Assembly: GCF_010015615.1 (NCBI RefSeq)
Contig: NW_024468936.1
Coordinates: 3,753,749-3,817,748 of the forward strand
Source: Cucurbitaria berberidis CBS 394.84
Lineage: Eukaryota > Ascomycota > Dothideomycetes > Pleosporales > Cucurbitariaceae
DNA length: 64,000 bases
Direction of reading: 5' to 3'
This document shows positions 1 through 10,598 of the stretch, in pieces (the stretch's first letter is position 1; each line of letters starts with the position of its first letter). Under the pieces are notes generated by a model. The model was not told the DNA's origin. It saw only the letters and a list, made by a program, of their open reading frames with translations, and did no database searches. Position numbers and translations under genes: made by a program.

Positions 1-282
1 AATTCGTGTCATATTCGTCACTTAGCTTTACAAGAGCTGACTTGGAGGTGCATGGGCGCTGGAGTCATCCAGACTACGTGGTATGCAGTTATTCATTGGA
101 CGTGTCTAATCATGGCCGGGATAGTTCATACATTGTAGCAGTCATGAGCTGCCACCAGGTTCAAGTTCTCATCAATGCTAATAAGCGCATCACGGGTTGG
201 TTCCCGGCTCAGACACTGATCCTCCACTGCTGACAAGCCCGAGCGTCGCTCAACCTAAAGGTTCTGATGCCGCCAATACCCT
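1..282. other. 3' flank of PRE2, no gene seen
   Basis: Only short frames without recognisable protein features. The stretch probably holds the 3' UTR of the minus-strand proteasome gene and the start of an intergenic region cut by the window edge. Confidence 0.5.
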
Positions 283-1300
283 TTACTCCAGCTCGCTTGT
301 AACGTTGGAGAATTCGCCCTTCTTGAGCTTAGTCTCCCAGAAAATAGGATTCGTATCGCTGAAGCCGTGCTTGACCCAGCCATCCTCCTTGACGTGGTAC
401 AGGTTGATGAACCCGCCAGAGTAAGCGTCCCTATGGGTGGCTGCCAGGATACTCCTCCGACCAAGCTCCAGCGCCTCATCGTCTTCGAGCTCGTACTTGT
501 ATTGCGCATCGAGCACACCGTAGGCAAACGTCTGACCCGACCCGACGCAGAAGAGGTTGCCTGCGAGACGTGTGCCGTCGCTGTCAATGTAGTAAAGGGC
601 GGGGCCTTCCTGAGGGGTGACGCCGGCGCACATTGTGCCCTAGCAGACAAAGTTAGGTTGCGAGTCGGGATGGGGCATGGAGGGGCTCACCATGCTCAAG
701 CCCATGCCCTTGTATGAGTATACCAAATTGGCGAGGATCTTGGACGCTGCCGCTACCGATATGCGGCGCTTGTGGCGGAGCTCGTGGAGACGGCACTGCA
801 TGCCTAGATATGCGAGCCAGTATTGGCAGTCCTACTACACATTAGCAGCCATTTCCCCACAGTCTCCCTACTTGGGTACACGTACAGCTGCGCCACCCGC
901 CATGGTGCCCAGCAAGCAGTTGTTGATCTCGATGACCTTCTTCACCGTCTGACTTGCTATCCAGTTGCCGGCCGTTGCTCGCGAGTCGGTGGCGACGATG
1001 ATGCCGCCCTTGAAGCGGAAGGCCAGCGTCGTGGTACCGTGTGCAATCTTGATGGGGCAGTTGGGGTTGGAGTAGTCGTCTGTCATTGCGCGCAGCCATG
1101 ATGCCGACTGTGGCCAGAGATCAGCATACGCTCGCTGAGGCCGAGGGAGGAAGACAATCGAGACCTACCTGTGCTACTGGGGGAAGGGCAAACTTGAGTG
1201 ACAGCTCTGGGGTCCCGCTGTAGAGCTCCAGCTGCTCGTCCTGCGTCTGGCCCTCGTCCGCGTAGGCCGGGCGGGCGTACTGGGCCACTAATGAATCCAT
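283..1300 (-). CDS. PRE2: 20S proteasome subunit beta type-5 (chymotrypsin-like), 4 exons
   Basis: Catalytic beta-5 subunit of the 20S proteasome core, which cleaves after hydrophobic residues in nucleus and cytosol. Exons on the minus strand: 1300-1169, 1107-886, 831-691 and 639-283. Introns are 61, 54 and 51 nt, all GT..AG, and the product is 283 aa, close to fungal PRE2. The propeptide (residues 1-68) ends in AHG before TTTLAF. Thr69 is therefore the predicted mature N-terminal nucleophile, and Asp17 and Lys33 (mature numbering) are present in ATDSRATAG and QTVKKV. The second intron falls between AGGAA and DCQYW, rejoining a strongly conserved stretch, which supports that splice choice. 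The C-terminal exon carries GSGQTFAYGVLD and the long beta-5 tail. No frameshift or stop is seen. The identification is secure; exon ends were chosen by eye. Confidence 0.96.
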
Positions 1301-2357
1301 GGCTGGGACTCTGATCTGGTGATTGGGGTATCTAGAGATCTAGGTGTCTGGGGAAATGGTCGAGATGTGACGTGGGTGTGGGTTGGCGTGAGGTGGTTGC
1401 CGCTGTGCTGCTCAATGAGCTCCGATGGAGCTGGGGCGGCAGTGCCAAGCATTACGCCGCGTCGTGTTGCTGCTGCCTTCTCCCTCCACCATCATCATCT
1501 TTTTCTCAACACACATTATACGTCGTCGCGTCCACGACTATGGAACGATTCGGCATACTATTCGCAAATCATCTCAGTTTTGCGTTGCCCATGTGAAGAG
1601 CAAGGAAATACTGTTCAACTTCTCTCTGTGGATGGCTCGTTGTGTGCCTCTACTGAACAACCACCTTGGACCTACCCGCGGCCATCAACACCAGTGCTAT
1701 TCCCTACGGGACTTGACAGGCTTTCATCATGGCTTACAGACCTTATGAACCGCTAGGATGCTTTCATGGCAACATGCTCATGTAGGCGCCGTGTTGAAGT
1801 CGTCACATGCACCCTATGAAACCAAAGGTCATCCAGACATTGCACCACCCCACGCGCCATTTTCCACCCTCACCAGCCTCAGTCACTCGCTCCAAAGGAC
1901 AGAACACATGTTTGCGTCGCCTACCTGCAGGCACCGTCAACCATCATGCAGGCACAAGACTCGCCCACCTTGTCTCATTCCTCCCGACTACCCAGGCATG
2001 GTGCGGGCCGCGTGCAGTACCGACAGTGGCAGCGTGATGGTAGCGAATGATGCGTGAGGACATGTATATACATGGCTGGACGTCGTCCTAGCAGAGGTAA
2101 GACCAAGGTTCCCTTCATCTCTACAAAGTGCATATCGTCTGCTCCCATCGGTGTTTGTCGAATGCCCCGTTACGAATCCAGCCCATATTCATATCAGCAC
2201 CCCCCAAGACCACCATCTATCTACGTACCCAAGTTTTCCTCGTCCAGCTATCATCGTCTAGCACCACCAACGAGACTTCGTCCTCTGCCAACGCGCCTTG
2301 ACTCCGGCATCGACATCGCGCTGCCACCCGCTATTAGCCGTGAGAACAGGAGCCGCC
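1301..2357. other. divergent intergenic region, PRE2 / His-rich gene
   Basis: About 1.05 kb between two divergently oriented genes. Several frames stay open on the plus strand for up to 145 codons but show no family features, and adjoining frames overlap one another. Pyrimidine-rich stretches of the kind common in fungal promoters occur near 1,490-1,520. I see no further gene here. Confidence 0.4.
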
Positions 2358-3020
2358 ATGTGCTGGCTCACGCTTACACCAGCCAAAGGGAAGAAACATC
2401 GTCACGACCACCACGCTATCGAGTCTTCGTGTGTGGAGGAACTCGTCCGCGTTCATCGTAGCCCTAGCCCGCGCTTGAGCGATGTAAGAGTGCGAGTACC
2501 GAGTAGCATTAGTGTAGAGCTCGAAGATCATCACCATGTACATCCGCATTTGCATCACCACCACAAGCATCATCTGCATCCACTACACCTGCATCCGCTC
2601 CATAGCCATCACCGTCACCACGACATGCCAGCGCTGAGACTTAGGGGGCCCGGCAGGAAACGATGTCCACCGCCCCCGGGTCCGCCTCCGCCATCGCGCG
2701 AACCGTCGAGATGCCGACCTTGCTCTCGGTCATCGTCACCACTGCGGCCCCGTGAACCAATCTATCGCACCCAGATTGTTGAGCCCGCACAAGTCAGGGA
2801 GACGACTCGTGTCGCGTTGGGTACCGTGCAGCCCGAGAGACATAAAAGCCGACTGAGGAGAGTTGCTGGCTATGAGGTCCTGGGTAGAGATGTGCCGTGG
2901 AATTGGGATTGCGTTAGCAGTACTGTAGGGAGTAGCAGCGCAGGTGGCGGCAAGTGGACGAGGAAGAAGGGAGGAGGGCTGAGATATCCGCCCTTCGGTG
3001 CACTAGATCGGTGGCTATAG
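2358..3020 (+). CDS. hypothetical His-rich basic protein (220 aa)
   Basis: Not recognised. A 220-codon frame starts at an ATG in a strong context (gccgccATGt). The same frame extends 20 codons further upstream to an ATG at 2298, but that context is weaker. Three zones are visible: residues 1-50 with MCWLTLTPAKGKKHRHDHH and a short acidic/Ser-Pro segment; a His tract at about 59-90 written almost only with CAT/CAC and CTG/CCG codons; and an Arg/Pro/Ser-rich segment with two short proline runs. The tail is Gly/Lys-rich and ends GALDRWL. There is no signal peptide, membrane segment or known enzyme motif. His tracts can bind metal ions, but no function can be assigned. It could also be a chance open frame in repetitive CAY-rich DNA, so confidence is moderate to low. 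Confidence 0.45.
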   Translation: MCWLTLTPAKGKKHRHDHHAIESSCVEELVRVHRSPSPRLSDVRVRVPSSISVELEDHHHVHPHLHHHHKHHLHPLHLHPLHSHHRHHDMPALRLRGPGRKRCPPPPGPPPPSREPSRCRPCSRSSSPLRPREPIYRTQIVEPAQVRETTRVALGTVQPERHKSRLRRVAGYEVLGRDVPWNWDCVSSTVGSSSAGGGKWTRKKGGGLRYPPFGALDRWL

Positions 3021-3723
3021 AGCATGTCTGGAGTTATACGAGTTGATTTTCCTCTTCAGTTGCCTCTCACCTCTTCTCATGTTCTCCCTTCCACTTGGAG
3101 ATTATTGTATGCCCTCGGCTCATGCACGCTCGTGTTCCGTTCAGCCCTGCGTTGGTGCAGTCCGCGCGTGTGACTTGTAGGCTATTACCTCTGCGGTGCA
3201 GCCTGACAAATGATGAAGCCATGGGTTTCATGCGGTCACACTCAGTCTGAAGCTCCCCTCGGGGTAGCATCATCTTCGGGATACACCGGGGCAATTCTCG
3301 GCATATATATAGATGAAGAGTGTTCTTTTTGGCAATGTCATCTAATCTATTGGAGGGTGTTCAAAGTAGCGTGCTAGAGATATATTGGTTCTGAAACTGA
3401 AACGAGAGATCGTCTGATCGGGGGTATTCTAATGCTAGTACAATAGTGTGGAGAATATGCTACAGATGCATGCCAGGTGGCCACGATAGAAAACAAATAG
3501 AAAAGTTACGTGGCCGACGACACATGATTTCCTGTACGCCATTCGATGGACCATTGGAATGCTTCCTGCCATCAGTGACCTCATTAACGCCATAGTTATC
3601 CTCATTAAGCTTGCGTCTTGTGCTCAAAGCAACTTGCGCATGTATCATCTCATGTCGCGACTTGTGCGCTCAGGGGCAGCAACTTGCACGAAGTTTGAGT
3701 GGTCGTAACATACATCATCATCG
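3021..3723. other. intergenic, nothing recognised
   Basis: About 700 bp between the tentative His-rich gene and the minus-strand membrane-protein gene. Only short frames on both strands. It probably holds the two 3' UTRs, since the genes are convergent. Confidence 0.4.
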
Positions 3724-5676
3724 TTACCTCCTAATGCCAGCACTCCACAACGGCACTGGCTTCGCGCTATCTCTTTCATATGGCCCAAAGGGACCATCTG
3801 CCACGTTGATCCAGTTGCCAACGCTGCTCGTTCGCTTACTCCTCGTTGCCTGCCTCGTAACGCTCGCTTGCACTTCCCTGCGACCCAGTACACTGCCGAA
3901 GCCCAAGACTTCAGGGCGATCAAGGTCGAAGGGGTCAGACTGCCGGACTGTACGGCCAGTAGGAAGCCCTGGTGTGAACATGTTGGTGCCGGGTCGACTC
4001 GGACCAGGCTCGCCGAAGAAGGTGAAATGGGAGTCGCGAGATGCGCCGCTCGAGGTTGCGTCGAAAACTGGATATGCCATGGAAGACCGCCGTTTCTGAT
4101 CTGGTAGTACAGCCTGAGCAGGCTTGGGCGGGATGCTTGAAGGATCTGCAAAAGGATCGTCACCGGGTGGGTATATAGATGAGGGAGGATGTGGGCGCAA
4201 GGCTGAAGCTGAACTTTGAGTGCGCGTATGGCCTGGGGTGGAATTTGCACCTCCCAGCCAGTTCGGTGCATATTCAATTTGGTTGAGGAGCGACGCAAAA
4301 GGATCCTTGGATGCGCGATCTAATGTGGCTGCGGGTAACGGTGTACTAGGGCCGCTTCTGGGATCGGGATTAAGTAGCTGCAGATTCCTTGGTGGTGCAG
4401 GATCTGTGAAAGGGTTCACATCGCCTTTGTTTTGCGAGGGCGCAGCTTCCATGAAACCAGGAAAGCGATAATCAGACGAGAGGCTGCCTGGCTTCTTTCG
4501 AAGGAGGTTCCTTTCGCTCTTCTTGCTTGATGTACTTCTGACGGAGCCTCCGCGTTGCACAGCCATTATTCCCTGCGGTTCACTGGTCGATCGAACGCGG
4601 CCGTCTGTCGAGTACACCGAGCTCACACTGGTATGTCCACTATGTCGCTGGTAAGGGTTCGCCAACGGGCCAGACTTCTTTCCTTTTATTTTTGCGAATA
4701 AGACGCCAAGTCCAGCCGGGATGCCTTTCATCTTTTCCATGAAAGCTGGTCCTGCCTGCCGCTTCTCATTCCATCTCGGTGCTCTTGTTTTCCGCTTCCG
4801 CAGACAGAAGAATAGCAAGCCAGTGATTAAGGCAAGACCTACGACACCACCGATGACACCTCCCACAATACTGCCGATGTTTGCGTCGCCGGTGTTGGGC
4901 AGAGTGAGAGCACCATTGTTATCGGGGCTGTCCGGTGAAATTATGCCGGCCGAACCTCCGGATGGAAGGGGGACCACAGCAGAAGTCGACTGTTGTGGTT
5001 GTGTCGGGGCTGTTGTATCTACAGAGGATGGGAGCGGCTCTACATCTGTTTGGCTAGACTGCTCGGGAACTGCGTTGACGGACGACGGGGCGGCTGAAGC
5101 AGCTGGAGCTGTAAAGGAAGGCGGTCCAATCGACGATGCAACGGGCGACGATGTAGGAACAGCTAGAGCCAATGTGTCAGAGCTTGTTGATGCTGGGCCT
5201 GTGGGAGAAGTCGAAGTGACGTCAACGACTTGCGAAGGCACTGCCGTTGGCCTGCGCGACAGCTCTACGGTTGGTCCGGACGGCGCAAGGTTTGCAAGCG
5301 GTATGTTCCGCGGAGATGATATAGGAACCGGACTACTCGTACCTATCGCGGAAGAAACTGTTGCTTCTGTTGTGGGCGCAACGGCTGGTTGCTGTGCTGG
5401 CGCAGTCGAGGAAGGTGGCGGTGACGGCGGCGGCGACGGCGGCGGCGGCGGCGGAGGAGGAGGAGGAGGAGGAGGAGGAGGAGGAGGCAGAGGCGGTTCA
5501 GCAGCGCTCGTTCGTACTTGCGGTGCCTGTTCCACGGCTGTGGAGGTAGTAAACTCAGTGGGAGTAATGACTGATGGCTCTACTGTCGTGAGGGTGGATG
5601 TGGCCGCTGTTCGGGCCCGGGAGCGCGTACACCGTCTCCCGCTCACCGTTGTAGTCGACTCTTGCGGAGAGGCCAT
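3724..5676 (-). CDS. Ser/Thr/Pro-rich single-pass membrane protein with polyproline tract
   Basis: Single-exon 650-aa frame, not assigned to a named family. Residues 1-60 are Ser/Thr-rich. A proline run of about 17 residues with SPPP interruptions lies near 62-90. Residues 90-260 are mucin-like (Ser, Thr, Pro, Ala) and would be a target for O-mannosylation. One hydrophobic glycine-rich segment at about 268-292 (SIVGGVIGGVVGLALITGLL) is followed by RKRKTR, so the positive-inside rule puts the 350-residue Ser/Pro-rich tail in the cytoplasm. This architecture resembles fungal cell-wall stress sensors (Wsc/Mid2-like) and related plasma-membrane proteins. No N-terminal signal peptide is visible, so it may be a type III signal-anchor protein, or an upstream exon may be missed. 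The polyproline is encoded by a GGA/GGC triplet repeat on the plus strand. Confidence 0.8.
   Translation of the reverse strand: MASPQESTTTVSGRRCTRSRARTAATSTLTTVEPSVITPTEFTTSTAVEQAPQVRTSAAEPPLPPPPPPPPPPPPPPPPPSPPPSPPPSSTAPAQQPAVAPTTEATVSSAIGTSSPVPISSPRNIPLANLAPSGPTVELSRRPTAVPSQVVDVTSTSPTGPASTSSDTLALAVPTSSPVASSIGPPSFTAPAASAAPSSVNAVPEQSSQTDVEPLPSSVDTTAPTQPQQSTSAVVPLPSGGSAGIISPDSPDNNGALTLPNTGDANIGSIVGGVIGGVVGLALITGLLFFCLRKRKTRAPRWNEKRQAGPAFMEKMKGIPAGLGVLFAKIKGKKSGPLANPYQRHSGHTSVSSVYSTDGRVRSTSEPQGIMAVQRGGSVRSTSSKKSERNLLRKKPGSLSSDYRFPGFMEAAPSQNKGDVNPFTDPAPPRNLQLLNPDPRSGPSTPLPAATLDRASKDPFASLLNQIEYAPNWLGGANSTPGHTRTQSSASALRPHPPSSIYPPGDDPFADPSSIPPKPAQAVLPDQKRRSSMAYPVFDATSSGASRDSHFTFFGEPGPSRPGTNMFTPGLPTGRTVRQSDPFDLDRPEVLGFGSVLGRREVQASVTRQATRSKRTSSVGNWINVADGPFGPYERDSAKPVPLWSAGIRR
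5411..5496. repeat. imprecise GGC/GGA triplet repeat (polyproline codons)
   Basis: On the plus strand this is a run of ggc then gga triplets; read on the minus strand it codes the polyproline tract of the membrane protein. Uniform triplets at the core suggest length variation by slippage without loss of frame. Confidence 0.85.
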
Positions 5677-6607
5677 GCAGACGACAGCTCGTAGAAAGTA
5701 ACGCCCTCAAGAGCTCAGAAATGGAGACTGAAGCAAAGGGACTCGAAGCGCCGCGGGCGCTTTGGGCATATTAACCTGGAAAATTGAAGCTTTCCGCTAC
5801 TTGATGCTGGATAAGGGATTAACAAAGAGAAATCCAGTAGGCGTTCGAAGAGCGGCCGGACAGATGTCAACCGTTGGCACAAGGTAGTGCGCTTGTATCC
5901 TTCTGAAACGCAGACAGCTTCATGTGCCGCTTCGAGCAGCGACTACAACACACATGAAGCGCGAAAGGCCTCGCACGTCTACCCAGTTGCGCCATAGCTG
6001 TCTCAGCCGAGAGAAGGCGTGCTGGGTTGGATATGCGAAGAATCATCAGTATGAGGGCATCGCAAGACTTGTGGCCATGTGGATGGTGATGGACATGCAA
6101 GTGTTGAGGGGCAGGCGACGACGGACTGCCATTACGCGGGGAGCACGTGATTCGAGAGTCTGCTTCGCTCCAACCTTTTGTGTGTATTGTCCTCGCAGTC
6201 GCCGCTATGCCTGTTTGCTATGTGATTTCTAGTCGGTTCGAATGACGCGGTAGCGACTCGTTTGACAGCCACTGTTGGGCTGTGGTGGTGGTAGAGAGGC
6301 TATCAGAATCCTAGTGGCCAGGAAGCACGGGAATGGATGCTGAGCATGATATCCATCGGTAGTTTACATTTCGAATCGAGGTAACCCGGCGTATTGCCTT
6401 ATCCACGCTGTATGGACGCTCATTGAAGAGTCGTGGCATGTGGAGACTGCTGCTGCATGCGCACAGAGACGGTGATTGAGAGCCGAATGCGCGTTCCCAG
6501 GATTCGCAGGCTCACGACGCACCCTCAACCTCAGCCTCGCATCCACGATTCCAAGTCCAATTCCACGTCGTTGATGCTCCGGAAGAGATCAGCGCGAAAT
6601 CGCCATC
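5677..6607. other. divergent intergenic region, no gene seen
   Basis: About 930 bp between two divergent starts (the minus-strand membrane-protein gene and the plus-strand 611-aa gene). The longest frame (102 codons, plus) lacks protein-like features. It probably contains both promoters. No clear TATA or named operator is visible. Confidence 0.4.
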
Positions 6608-8782
6608 ATGTTCAGCTTTAGCGGTGAGTCTCCCGAGCGTGCTACTGATCCTCCTGTCCACGCGGCACGTCATCAAGTGGAACAACGCCCAACATTGCCC
6701 TCAGCTGGCCTCTTTCTCCATGCCAGACTCAAGACTCGACAGAGCCTGTTCCTTTCTCCTTGCATTGTAATTTCTCCGCCCGATTGTTGGTTTACGTTTC
6801 GCAGAAGCCATGTGTTTCGCTCCGTGTCCTATTCGAACAAGTCATGCATGTTTGGTCTGAATGTACACGTGCAAAACCGCCGCTGATGTAGCTCGTTCGC
6901 CTCTAGGTAACTTGCTTGCGGGGCAACATGATACCCAGAAAGAAAGACCTCCACCGTCAAAGCCAACCCCCATTACCTTTCCCTACCTGGAGCCGCCTGA
7001 GCCATCAATACCGACGCCGCCAGCGCCCTGGAGTAAGCAACAAACAGGAATATCCGCGCATTTCCTGAGCTTGCGAAAGCCATCTGATGTCACAAAGGAG
7101 ACCCTGTCGCTGCTAAACGTCACGTTTCAGCCTGACTGTGAGTTCGAAACGTTGCTGTCATCTTTGTCAAACAACGCACAATCGCATCTGCCCCCAAAGG
7201 CCTGGCTGGAGTCACCGGGGCCTGGTGAGCCCTTGAACAGCCCAGAAGCTACTGCTACGCTGCTCAGTAATGGCAGAAAAGCGCCAGAACAGAGAGAGTT
7301 CCATGTTCGTGCAAGAGAACTATGCTTCCCAAACGCTGATGCTTTCTCGACGCTCACTCGCAAGGGCCAGGGAGGCCAGGCGCCGTTGCGGCTGGCCCAC
7401 TTTCGGAAGTTCTGGGAAGGACTCGATAACATGGCCTACTACTGGGATACCTCGCTAGACGAATACTCCTCACCTATTCCCGAAAAGGGTGACGAAACTG
7501 CCGCGCTCTCTCTGCCGGATGGTGCAGAGGAGAAAAGCCACGATACAACGAATGAAACCAGTCTCGACTCGAGAACCAAGATGGAGTCCGGATTTGCATC
7601 TGCTAGTGAAGAAGAACCGCGGAAGAAAGCCAGAACGGAGGCTATGAGTGGCCAGGCAATAACTCAGTCTCTCAATTCAAAAGGCTTTGGTAGTGGATCT
7701 ATAGCTACCCATACATCGTCCCTTACTCCAAATCGGGTCCTACCGGCCAGAGTCGCGCCGCCAAAGGCGCCATGGGCTGCAAACATGGACCGTCAAAGCA
7801 AGCCCGCTGATTTGTCAAAAGGCTCTTACCGGGGCTATCGAGTTGGCAATGGTGCCGAGATGCCTGATCAGTATCGGATTGACTGCGTGCGGGCCTTTCT
7901 TGAGCCGATTGCTTGGGCATTTGGTGTAACGTTTTCGCAGCATCGGCGTCCACCCGTGCTCACACTGGGGTCCGTACGATTTCCTGTCCGCATGAGCTCT
8001 GTGGCCTGGCGAGGACCACAGGATAGGGTCAAGGCACGCCAAGGATGGATGGAAGGTCCTGTTTTAGGTGTCCAGTGCAGAGCAGACGTACACTTTGGTG
8101 CCACAGGAAAGCTAGATGCAGAGTCTGTGCTTGATGCCGTCCGAGAACTTGGCGGGCTGCTACTACTGGCACAAGAAAGAGCAAGGGAAGGATTGGTAGA
8201 GAAACGAGGTGGCGAAGGCGCATGGTGGACAACGAGAGAGCGCTGGGGTGGAGGTCCTGGAGGTGAAGTTGGTGAGGCTGCTGGGACCGACAACGCACCT
8301 CTAAAGGATACAACTGTGAAATCAGACGAAAGATCCGCCGAAAGATCTCGGGATGGGTCAAAAGTGCGTCGCCGGCCAACGCCTGCGGAAGTCTGGAAGG
8401 TTCTCAAACCCGGGAATCCTCTCTGGGATCCGAAAGTTGTATACGAGGCGATCGGGAGAAACAGAAATGTTGAGTGGGATGATGTAGGCCTCTGTACGAC
8501 ATGTCTTGGGCGGCTCCAATTTGCTAATCTCAAGCGCAGGTGTTTATGGTTTCGTCACTGAACCACCACATTAGCTTGTTGAAGCTGCGTGTACACCCAG
8601 CCTACCTACAGTATCTCACAGAAGGAAAGCTCCCTGGGGAAATGCCGTCAGATCCTGATTGGTGCTCTCCCAAGCTACAAAGGACTCGATGGTTTGATCT
8701 TTTCGATATTGACGATCGCACCGAAGCCATGAGGGGAATCTGGGGCATCATGTCCTACTTGATGCGTGCGGCAAACGACTAG
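6608..8782 (+). CDS. conserved-looking protein of unknown function (611 aa, 3 exons)
   Basis: Not recognised. The proposed model is exon 1 at 6608-6623 (MFSFS plus one base), a 283-nt intron, exon 2 at 6907-8483, a 56-nt intron, and exon 3 at 8540-8782. The second intron is well supported: GAT|GTAGGC, a gctaatc branch site and GCAG|GTG join WDD to VFMVSSLNHHISLLKL in frame. The first intron is less certain; without it the frame could start at ATG 6861. Residues 1-200 are Pro/Ser-rich, 200-320 are acidic then basic (a possible nuclear signal near EEEPRKKARTE), and about 325-430 form a compact region with QYRIDCVRAFLEPIAWAF and WMEGPVLGVQCR. The C-terminus is ordered (WKVLKPGNPLWDP, RTRWFDLFD). 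There is no signal peptide or membrane span. Function unknown; the gene itself looks real. Confidence 0.75.
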
Positions 8783-10598
8783 TCGCAAAGGCACTATAAT
8801 GAATGGGGACTGAGTCAGAATATCACCAGCATGTCTACTATCGCTCGATGGGAAATAGATCATCAATCATACGTCGTACGCACTGATTACTTTAGTACCA
8901 AGTTAATTAAGAGCTCCTTTAGCAACTGATTCCAATCGCCCATTGTGTCATCAACACAATACATAGGCAGAATGAAGATTGCTTCAAGCCAGTAACCATC
9001 TTAAGTACTCTATTTTCCAAAGCCATCAATCTGAAGCGCCTCAACTTCTGCAGCGAAGCAGATTAATATAGCAATGGTCGCTGATATACGCCGAATCTAG
9101 CTTGCTCCGAGAACTACGATAACTATTGCTACAATGATTGATAATGATCAATCTAAAGTCTACATCAACCTCAACTGGAAGGCGTCTCCAAAGTTTCCAA
9201 AAGTGGTGTAGGACAGGTACACGACATACCGCGTGGCGACTTAAGTTTATTTCTCTTCCTCTCGCTCTCACTCGCGCTTTAGGCGAGTCATGTCCAATAA
9301 TTCTCTACAGCGCCCTAACTGTGCAGACGGGTACCAAAGGCTACACGGTAAACGGTGCAGGTCTTATTTCTTCGTATGCACGCACGGCAAGTGTCACTGC
9401 TAATTGTGGTCAACATTTGCACCCCCGATTGCGCAAGCTTCTAGTACAACGGCATACCACAATCGATTGAAAAGAAACACTGAAACCGCACAGTAATTTG
9501 CCCTTTGGTACACAACTGTGACATCCTTGGGCCCCCCGTAATCGAGGGGCGCTAAACATAAAGCGTAAGGCGTCTGTCAGTGCCATCTAGGTGACTATGC
9601 AGGAATGCACTGTCAGGTCTCGTGAGGGAGTACAGGGCCACCACTCTTTGTGGAGGCCGAATCATTGCTCTATTGCTAGACGGGCCCCGAGACTCGAGAC
9701 TGCGCTTAGAACCACCCATTGGGTTACTCGAACTTGAATCTTTAACTTTCTCCATCATGCACTGACGCCAAACAGGTGATCTTAGTCTGCAGTCACGCGC
9801 TTGCCACCTTACTCGTTACATGTACACTTACACAAACTGTCGACTTCTGAGCACTCTATCACGAGAGATAAAGTAACATCCAGTCAGTGCAGAATCCAGT
9901 CACACCACCCAATTCCTGTGACAACCCGGCTATTCGATCCATGCCCGGCCGGACGCATGGTCTCCACCTTGAGCAGAAATCCGCAAACCGGGTTTGCGAC
10001 TGGATCAGAAGTACCTACGTACCTAACACCTCGCAAGAATTAGGTCTGGTGTGGACCGCAATGATATGCTTACATTATACCTACAATCCAGATACAACCT
10101 TAAAAACTCCAAGGCACCCCTTAGTGCGGGTAAAAGGAGCCCGAATATAAAGCCGAATAAATGGGGCAGTAATTGCATACACCACCGCCAGCAACACGCA
10201 CTAAGTGGATGCTCCTCCAAAGACGCCCCCTCCTGGCAGAGTAACAGTGGCTTGAAAGCCTACGACGAAAGAAAGGGCGCGGTCAGCAGCCACCTTTACA
10301 CGTTCTTCAGTCTCTATGCCAGCCTTGCCTTTGGTCCGGGCGTATATAAGCTGATGATATCGTGGAGAGAGCCATCAAGCTTTTACTTACCCATTCGCTC
10401 TTTGGAAGATAAACGCTTTACATTATTTCGTCGAATACGGTCTTTTATATCAAATCTCGGCCTACTGTCCCGCACTACGTTTCCTACCACGTGTGTTACA
10501 GTGCTGCCCAACGAGGCCAGAGAGTATATCAAGTGTCGCTGCCGTCGCCAACAGCCATATCTAACAACGCTGGAGTCTTCCCACTACAATTCGATACT
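8783..10598. other. 1.8 kb intergenic, nothing recognised
   Basis: Two genes point the same way across this gap. Frames are short (below 110 codons) except the one running into the cupin start, whose upstream 36 codons lack a favoured ATG. Base composition near 8,880-9,150 is somewhat more AT-rich than the neighbours. No RNA gene or repeat was identified. Confidence 0.4.
10343..10349 (+). promoter_or_regulatory. TATA-like box upstream of the cupin gene
   Basis: TATATAA lies about 250 bp before the chosen ATG. This is a plausible core promoter element with a long 5' UTR, but it rests on motif match alone. Confidence 0.3.

Noticed and set aside
255..650. 131-codon minus-strand frame overlapping PRE2
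   Set aside because: Different phase from the proteasome exon, which is clearly coding.
4721..5701. 326-codon plus-strand frame rich in Gly/Val/Asp
   Set aside because: Exact shadow of the minus-strand membrane-protein gene; the Gly run is the complement of the polyproline codons.
7868..8533. 221-codon minus-strand frame
   Set aside because: Lies wholly within the exon of the 611-aa plus-strand gene and has biased Ser/Pro/Arg shadow composition.
6861..8561. Reading the 611-aa gene from ATG 6861 and through 8561 as one exon
   Set aside because: The frame stops shortly after WDD, whereas a standard intron joins it to a protein-like exon; ATG 6608 with a GT..AG intron gives a better N-terminus, though this part is less certain.
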